Both the position numbers and the translations under genes were made by a program. From positions 1-18,163 of the forward strand of contig JAJXXT010000119.1 in assembly GCA_021780935.1 (NCBI GenBank): 18,163 nt of DNA, read 5' to 3'. The notes below the pieces were generated by a model that did no database searches, had not been told where the DNA came from, and saw only the letters and a program-made list of their open reading frames with translations. This DNA comes from Pseudomonadota bacterium (GTDB taxonomy: Bacteria; Pseudomonadota; Alphaproteobacteria; Acetobacterales; Acetobacteraceae). This document shows positions 13,424-18,163 of this stretch, piece by piece; the first letter of the stretch is position 1, and each line of letters opens with the position of its first letter.

Positions 13424-15206
13424 GAAGCGGCGCCGTCGGGCGCGGCGCATCGTCGGCTATCGACTCGTTCAGGCACGAGCCGGGCTGCTTGGCGCCGCCA
13501 CTCTGATGGCGCTCGCGGCGCCGGCCGCGTTCGCTCAGACCGTGGGAGGCGGGGACAGCGGCGGTGGCGGCGGCGGGTCGCTGTCGGATACCATCGCCGC
13601 GCCCTCCCCGCAGTCCGTCCCGGCGCCATTTCTCAGCACCGCACCGGGGAGCCTGCTGGGGGGCAACCCGACCCTGCCCGGCACCGCGACCGGCGTTCGC
13701 GTCGGTCCGCTCGGGCAGCAGATCGACCAACTGACCGCCGGACCGCTGATCGCCGCTGGCGGCTGGACGTTCACGCCTTCGATCGGCGCACAGGAGATCT
13801 GGTTCTCGAACAGCGGCACGCCGTCACAAAGCCCGGCTGCCTATGTCATGACCAACATCGCACCGGCTGTGGTCATCACCGGCAATACGCCGAGTGTGCA
13901 GGCGAACATCAGCTACAATCCCGACTTCATGTTTTTCTCCGGCGGGCTCGGTAGCGACATCGCCCAGAACCTCAACGCCAGCGCGACGGCGACGCTGATT
14001 CCGGAGACTCTGTTTCTTGATCTGCGCGGCTTCGCGACCCAGCTCACCGCCACGGGCGGCTACACGCCGGGAACGGTGAATACCACCAATCCGGCCTACA
14101 TGACGCAGATCACGAGCTTCATCATCACGCCGTTCGTTCGCCATCAGTTCGGCTCGTTCGGCACCGGCGAAGTCGGCTACTCGCTTGGGCGGACCGCCTT
14201 TGCCACCCCGGGCGGAGGCCCCGCGACGGCAACCCCGGGCCTGAATGCGTTCTACAACTCCACTGCCCTCAGCCAGCAGGAATACGTCGCGTTCAAGAAC
14301 GGCGACGATTTCGGCCAGGTCATCGCCTCCACCCTGATTCTCGCCGAGCAGGACACGGCGAGCGGGGCGGCGCCCTCGGGGCACAACAATCTGGCTCTGC
14401 AGACCCTGGGATATCAGCTCACCCCGCGGTTCGCGCTGCTCGGCCAGATCGGCTACGAGGACATCGTCTATAGCGGGCTGCCGCCGGTGCGTATTCAGGA
14501 TGCGGTCTGGAGCGTCGGGTTCCAGTATACGCCGACGCCGGGCAGCCAGATCACCGCCGGCTACGGCCATCGCGACGGCGTCGACGCTCCGTTCCTGAGC
14601 GCCGCCTATGCGCTGACCGCGCGCAGCACGCTCTATGCGACCTACTCGGAAACGATCAGCACGGGCGCCACCGCCATTCAGGGCGGTGTGGCTGGATCGA
14701 CCGTCGATCCGGTGGGCAATTCACTCGATCCGACGACGAACGCGCCGCTGCTTGTCGCCAATGGGTTCTATGCCCTGATGCCGGGCATCTTCCGCATGCA
14801 GAACCTGTCAATCACGGAGACGACGACCTTCGACTGGGCGACCCTGTCATTCTCGCTGCAGCAGACGTTGATGAAGGAGATATCGCAATTTGCCAACGTT
14901 CCGGGCTTCTCCCAGAACGGTACGTACGGCATTCTCAGTCTGACGCGGCAGGTCAGCCAGGACATCAGCGCCAATGCGGCGCTTTCTTATGGCGTGCTCT
15001 ATAATGGTGTCATCCCGGGCCAGGGGACGGCGATCGTTCCAAATGGAAATTCCAACATATATTCGGCAACACTCGGCCTTACCGACCAGCTCACGCGCAC
15101 CATTTCCGGTTCGATTATGTATCAGGTCAGCAATTTCTCACAGCGCTCCGCCAATACGAATCTCCTTCAGAGCATGGTCATGCTCAGCGTGAACAAGACC
15201 TTCTGA
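13407..15206 (+). CDS. XrtA/PEP-CTERM system-associated outer membrane beta-barrel protein
   Basis: A 599-residue protein predicted to be an outer-membrane barrel. The N-terminus has a basic stretch (KRRRRARR) and a hydrophobic core and ends AFA before Gln44, a Sec signal peptide with a long n-region. A Gly-rich linker (about residues 47-57) follows. The rest is Ser/Thr/Gly/aromatic-rich with alternating hydrophobic segments typical of amphipathic strands, for example QNLSITETTTFDWATLSFSL. The chain ends SVNKTF with the terminal Phe expected for BAM-dependent insertion. Position between the kinase and the AAA ATPase matches the exosortase-cluster family TIGR03016 (by recollection), whose function is not established; a role in EPS passage or anchoring is an inference. 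Its start codon lies inside the coding sequence for the kinase tyrosine tail, so translation is probably coupled. Confidence 0.85.
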   Translation: MGSIPEKRRRRARRIVGYRLVQARAGLLGAATLMALAAPAAFAQTVGGGDSGGGGGGSLSDTIAAPSPQSVPAPFLSTAPGSLLGGNPTLPGTATGVRVGPLGQQIDQLTAGPLIAAGGWTFTPSIGAQEIWFSNSGTPSQSPAAYVMTNIAPAVVITGNTPSVQANISYNPDFMFFSGGLGSDIAQNLNASATATLIPETLFLDLRGFATQLTATGGYTPGTVNTTNPAYMTQITSFIITPFVRHQFGSFGTGEVGYSLGRTAFATPGGGPATATPGLNAFYNSTALSQQEYVAFKNGDDFGQVIASTLILAEQDTASGAAPSGHNNLALQTLGYQLTPRFALLGQIGYEDIVYSGLPPVRIQDAVWSVGFQYTPTPGSQITAGYGHRDGVDAPFLSAAYALTARSTLYATYSETISTGATAIQGGVAGSTVDPVGNSLDPTTNAPLLVANGFYALMPGIFRMQNLSITETTTFDWATLSFSLQQTLMKEISQFANVPGFSQNGTYGILSLTRQVSQDISANAALSYGVLYNGVIPGQGTAIVPNGNSNIYSATLGLTDQLTRTISGSIMYQVSNFSQRSANTNLLQSMVMLSVNKTF

Positions 15207-15218
15207 CGGATGCGCCCC

Positions 15219-16220
15219 ATGTTCGCGGAATATTACGGCTTCAACGCGATGCCGTTCCAGCTCACGCCGGACAGCCGGTTCTTCTATTCGAGCAGCGTCC
15301 ATGCCCGCGCCATCGCCCACCTGATCTATGGTCTGTCCCAGCAGGAGGGCTTCATCATCGTCACCGGCGAGGTTGGCGCGGGCAAGACGACCTTGGTGGA
15401 GCGGCTATGGTCGCAGCTGGATCGCTCCACCTACACGATCGCCCGCATCGTCACCTCGCAGGTCTCCGGGGACGATCTGCTGCGTCTGACGGCGGCGGCG
15501 TTCGGCGCCGGCGAGGGCAGCGACAAGGCGACCCTGTTGCGCGGCATCGAGGCCATCCTGCGCGAGCACCGCGCCGCCGGGCGCCGGGCGCTGCTGGTGG
15601 TCGACGAAGTGCAGAGCCTCTCGATCGCCGGGCTGGAAGAGCTGCGCATGCTCTCCAACATCACCGATGACGGGCATGCCCTGCTGCAGACCATTCTGCT
15701 CGGGCAGCCGCAGTTCCGCCGCATTCTCGCCAGCCCTGAGCTCGAGCAGCTTCGCCAGCGGGTGCTGGCCTCGTTTCATCTCGGACCGCTGAACGAGGAC
15801 GAAACCCACGCCTACATCGAGTTCCGGCTGCGCGCCGCGGGCTGGGCGGGCAACCCCTCGTTCGAGCCTGAGGTGTTCCCTCTCGTCTTTCGCCACACCG
15901 GCGGCATTCCCCGTCGGATCAACCGGCTCTGCTCGCGCCTGCTGCTCTATGGCGCGCTCGAGGAGCGGGCCGAGATCAGTGCCGCGATGGTGGAGACTAC
16001 GGCCCGTGAGTTGCTGGAGGATCTCGGCAGCGGTCACCCCGGGCCGGCGATGACGGGTCCCGCGCCACTGCCGGGAACGGCCCAGGCAGCGGGCGCGCTG
16101 GAGCTGGCGCATCTCGCCCATCGCATGGACGCGCTCGAACACGCGCTGGCGCGGCGCGAGCGCGTCTTCCAGCGCTTCATCGACCTGCTCGGCACCCTCT
16201 CAGAGGTGCGCCGGCCATGA
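15219..16220 (+). CDS. XrtA/PEP-CTERM system-associated AAA ATPase (ExeA/GspA-like)
   Basis: A 333-residue ATPase of the AAA_22/ExeA type found in exosortase A clusters (TIGR03015 by recollection). The N-terminus MFAEYYGFNAMPFQLTPDSR is the conserved entry sequence. Walker A is GEVGAGKT (50-57), Walker B is LLVVDE (Asp129, Glu130), and ILLGQPQFRRIL is the sensor region. HTGGIPRRINRLCSRLL is the C-terminal lid motif. The tail from about residue 290 is helical and may pair with a partner. Start ATG 15219 is preferred because it matches family N-termini and has ACGG at good spacing; ATG 15210 is in frame and also possible. It begins within 15 bases of the outer-membrane protein stop, and its stop overlaps the next start (ATGA). 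Its role in EPS export or assembly is unknown. Confidence 0.9.
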   Translation: MFAEYYGFNAMPFQLTPDSRFFYSSSVHARAIAHLIYGLSQQEGFIIVTGEVGAGKTTLVERLWSQLDRSTYTIARIVTSQVSGDDLLRLTAAAFGAGEGSDKATLLRGIEAILREHRAAGRRALLVVDEVQSLSIAGLEELRMLSNITDDGHALLQTILLGQPQFRRILASPELEQLRQRVLASFHLGPLNEDETHAYIEFRLRAAGWAGNPSFEPEVFPLVFRHTGGIPRRINRLCSRLLLYGALEERAEISAAMVETTARELLEDLGSGHPGPAMTGPAPLPGTAQAAGALELAHLAHRMDALEHALARRERVFQRFIDLLGTLSEVRRP

Positions 16221-17074
16221 GCCGCCCGATCAACGCCATGACCGTGGACGTCGAGGATTATTTCCAGGTCCAGGCGCTGTCCCCGGCGATCCCGCGGGCT
16301 GACTGGGACAGCATTCCCTGTCGCGTCGAGGCCAATGTCGAGCGCATCCTGGCGCAGTTCCAGTCGGCTGGCATCCATGCCACCTTTTTCACCCTGGGCT
16401 GGATCGCCGAGCGCCATGGCGCGATGGTCCGTCGCATCGTCGCCGCCGGGCATGAACTCGCCAGCCATGGCTACGACCATGTCCGCGCCGACCGCTTCAC
16501 GGAGGCACAATTCCGCGCCGATGTCGGCCGCACCCGCCGGCTGCTCGAGGATGTCGGCGGCGCCGCGGTCGCCGGCTACCGCGCCCCCACCTTCTCGATC
16601 GGCCGCACCAACCAATGGGCGTTCGACGCGCTCGAGGCGGAGGGCTACCGGTATTCCTCCTCTGTCTACCCGGTGCGCCACGATCTCTATGGCACGCCGG
16701 ACGCGCCGCGCTCCCCGTATCGGCCGGGCAGCGGCGCGTTGTGGGAGATTCCGATGACGACGGTGCGGCTATTCGGCCGCAACCTGCCCGCTGCCGGTGG
16801 TGGCTATTTCCGTCTGCTGCCCTACTGGCTCTTCCGCCTCGGCCTGGCCCGGCGCAATCAGGCCGAAGCGGCCGCTGGCATCTTCTATTTCCATCCCTGG
16901 GAGGTAGACCCGGACCAGCCGCGCATCCGCGGGGTCGGCGCGCTCTCGCGCTTCCGCCACTACGTCAACCTGGCCCGCACGGCCCCGCGGCTCGACCGGT
17001 TGTTGCGGGACTTTGCCTGGGACCGGATGGACCGCGCCTTCGCCGACGTGCTCGCCCGAGCGCCAGCGGAGTAG
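16217..17074 (+). CDS. XrtA/PEP-CTERM system polysaccharide deacetylase (NodB domain plus DUF3473)
   Basis: A 285-residue deacetylase expected to remove acetyl groups from the EPS. TVDVEDYFQ gives the catalytic and metal-site acids (Asp11, Glu13, Asp14). HATFFTLGWIAERH and SHGYDH (His84, His88) form the metal-binding motif, GYRAPTFSI (Arg122) is motif 3, and FYFHPWE (His226) supplies the last histidine. The C-terminal part, with GGGYFRLLPYWLFR and RFRHYVNLART, is the DUF3473 extension that marks the exosortase-associated group (TIGR03006 by recollection). No signal peptide is seen, so action may be cytoplasmic or on lipid-linked intermediates. The start overlaps the ATPase stop by 4 bases. 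All catalytic residues appear present. Confidence 0.94.
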   Translation: MSRPINAMTVDVEDYFQVQALSPAIPRADWDSIPCRVEANVERILAQFQSAGIHATFFTLGWIAERHGAMVRRIVAAGHELASHGYDHVRADRFTEAQFRADVGRTRRLLEDVGGAAVAGYRAPTFSIGRTNQWAFDALEAEGYRYSSSVYPVRHDLYGTPDAPRSPYRPGSGALWEIPMTTVRLFGRNLPAAGGGYFRLLPYWLFRLGLARRNQAEAAAGIFYFHPWEVDPDQPRIRGVGALSRFRHYVNLARTAPRLDRLLRDFAWDRMDRAFADVLARAPAE

Positions 17075-17080
17075 GGCGGC

Positions 17081-18130
17081 ATGGGCGTCGTCTGCAAGCC
17101 GCTGGACGAGGCGGCCGAGCCGGCCTGGGATGCGTTCGTCACCGCGATGCCGGAGGGCACGTTCTTCCACCTCTCCGGCTGGCGCCGGGTCATCGCCCGC
17201 GCCTTCGGCCACAGTACCCATTACGTGCTGACGGAGCGCGACGGCGCCATTACCGGGGTGTTGCCATTGGCGCTGGTGTCCTCGCCCCTGTTCGGCCGCA
17301 CGCTGATCTCCTCGCCGTTCTGCGTCTATGGTGGGCCGGTCGCGGCCGATGCCGAGAGCGCCGCTGCGCTCACCGCGCACGCCGAGACGTTGCTCGGCCG
17401 GACCGGCGCCGCGGCGGTGGAGTTCCGCCATCTCCACCCGCTACCGACCGACTGGCCGGCGCAGACCGGTTGGCAAGCCCGGCCGGATCTCTACGTCACC
17501 TTCCGCAAGCCGCTGCTGGCCGGCGAGGAGGCGAATATGGCGGCGATCCCGCGCAAGCAGCGGGCGATGGTGCGCAAGGGCATCCAGAACGGCCTCACCT
17601 CCGTGCTCGATCCGTCGCCGGCGCGGCTGTGGCGGATCTACGCCGAATCCGTGCGCAATCTCGGCACCCCGGTCTTCGCCCGGCGCTACTTCGAGCTGCT
17701 GATGGAGACGTTCCGGGAGCATGCCGACATCGTCACCGTGCTCGAGGGCGAGATGCCGATCGCGTCGGTGATGAATTTCTACTTCCGTGGCGAGGTGCTG
17801 CCCTATTATGGCGGCGGCATCGCAGCGGCGCGGGGGCGGGCGGGGAACGATTTCATGTATTGGGAGGTCATGCGCCGCGCCGCGGCGCGCGGTCTGGCGC
17901 TGTTCGATTTCGGCCGCAGCAAGCTCGGCACCGGCGCCTTCTCCTTCAAGAAGAACTGGGGCTTCACCCCGGCGCCGCTGCACTATCGCTACAAGCTGCG
18001 CCCGGGCGCGGCGCTGCCGGACCACAACCCGCTCAACCCGAAATACCGGCTCTTCATCGCCGCCTGGAAGCGGCTGCCCTTGCCGGTGGCGAACCTGATC
18101 GGGCCGCACATCGTGCGCGGGATCGGCTAG
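17081..18130 (+). CDS. FemAB family XrtA/PEP-CTERM system-associated protein
   Basis: A 349-residue protein with the FemAB/GNAT-like fold. Relatives outside exosortase clusters add amino acids to peptidoglycan precursors from aminoacyl-tRNA, or transfer other acyl groups. GTFFHLSGWRRVIARAFGH near the N-terminus and RKQRAMVRKGIQNGL at the centre are typical, as are LGTPVFARRYFELLMETF and the strongly conserved DFGRSKLGTGAFSFKKNWGF (TIGR03019 by recollection). The start ATG has AGGGCGG just upstream and lies 6 bases after the deacetylase stop. Its job in the EPS pathway has not been established; acylation of a sugar amino group exposed by the neighbouring deacetylase is an attractive inference. 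Length and motifs are normal, with no truncation. Confidence 0.92.
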   Translation: MGVVCKPLDEAAEPAWDAFVTAMPEGTFFHLSGWRRVIARAFGHSTHYVLTERDGAITGVLPLALVSSPLFGRTLISSPFCVYGGPVAADAESAAALTAHAETLLGRTGAAAVEFRHLHPLPTDWPAQTGWQARPDLYVTFRKPLLAGEEANMAAIPRKQRAMVRKGIQNGLTSVLDPSPARLWRIYAESVRNLGTPVFARRYFELLMETFREHADIVTVLEGEMPIASVMNFYFRGEVLPYYGGGIAAARGRAGNDFMYWEVMRRAAARGLALFDFGRSKLGTGAFSFKKNWGFTPAPLHYRYKLRPGAALPDHNPLNPKYRLFIAAWKRLPLPVANLIGPHIVRGIG

Positions 18131-18131
18131 C

Positions 18132-18163
18132 GTGAACCTGATCGCCCCGATCCCGCCGCCGCC
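18132..18163 (+). CDS. Start of a further gene, cut by the window edge (possibly a glycosyltransferase)
   Basis: GTG 18132 begins one base after the FemAB-like stop and encodes VNLIAPIPPP before the window ends. The opening I-A-P-I-P-P-P resembles the N-terminus of many GT4 glycosyltransferases, which would fit this locus. Only 10 codons are visible, so both the start and the identity are tentative. Confidence 0.35.
   Translation, partial: MNLIAPIPPP

Noticed and set aside
16615..18135. 506-codon plus-strand open frame in another frame across the deacetylase and FemAB genes
   Set aside because: It spans two well-supported genes out of frame and is Arg/Ala/Gly-rich with no domain.

Overview
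The window is GC-rich, densely coded DNA from a Gram-negative bacterium, most likely an alphaproteobacterium. This is suggested by overall protein character, codon bias and the presence of outer-membrane and lipoprotein export parts; the sequence does not fix the genus. It holds the first part of an exopolysaccharide (EPS) assembly locus of the XrtA/PEP-CTERM (exosortase A) type. The exosortase itself and any PEP-CTERM substrate protein are not in the window.

Left part (1-3614, + strand): a branched-chain amino-acid-type periplasmic binding protein, then a polysaccharide deacetylase-like protein and a GT-B glycosyltransferase that form a probable short operon. Middle part (3635-9250, - strand): a leftward operon whose first gene is the polyprenyl-phosphate sugar-1-phosphate transferase that starts EPS repeat-unit synthesis. 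It is followed by a large TPR protein of the PrsT family, which lacks the usual lipobox cysteine, and by a second GT-B glycosyltransferase. The two glycosyltransferase genes meet tail to tail with only 20 bases between them.

Divergent intergenic region (9251-10015): about 765 bases without a convincing gene but rich in inverted repeats, including three consecutive hairpins at 9577-9666, a perfect 14-base palindrome at 9787-9800 and a 15-base dyad at 9333-9347. A tRNA-Val(UAC) gene with an unusual, almost fully self-complementary anticodon arm follows at 10016-10089.

Right part (10246 to the end, + strand): a tight operon in the classic XrtA order. It runs: outer-membrane export lipoprotein (Wza-like), chain-length determinant (Wzz-like), cytoplasmic tyrosine autokinase-like ATPase, outer-membrane beta-barrel protein, AAA ATPase, DUF3473-type polysaccharide deacetylase and FemAB-like acyltransferase. 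The start of a further gene lies at the edge. Starts and stops overlap or lie within a few bases, so these genes are almost certainly translated from one message.

Taken together, the leftward operon supplies chain initiation and sugar transfer. The rightward operon supplies chain-length control, export across the outer membrane and chemical modification of the polymer. Flippase and polymerase genes are not seen and are expected beyond the right edge. No mobile element, CRISPR array or phage gene is seen.
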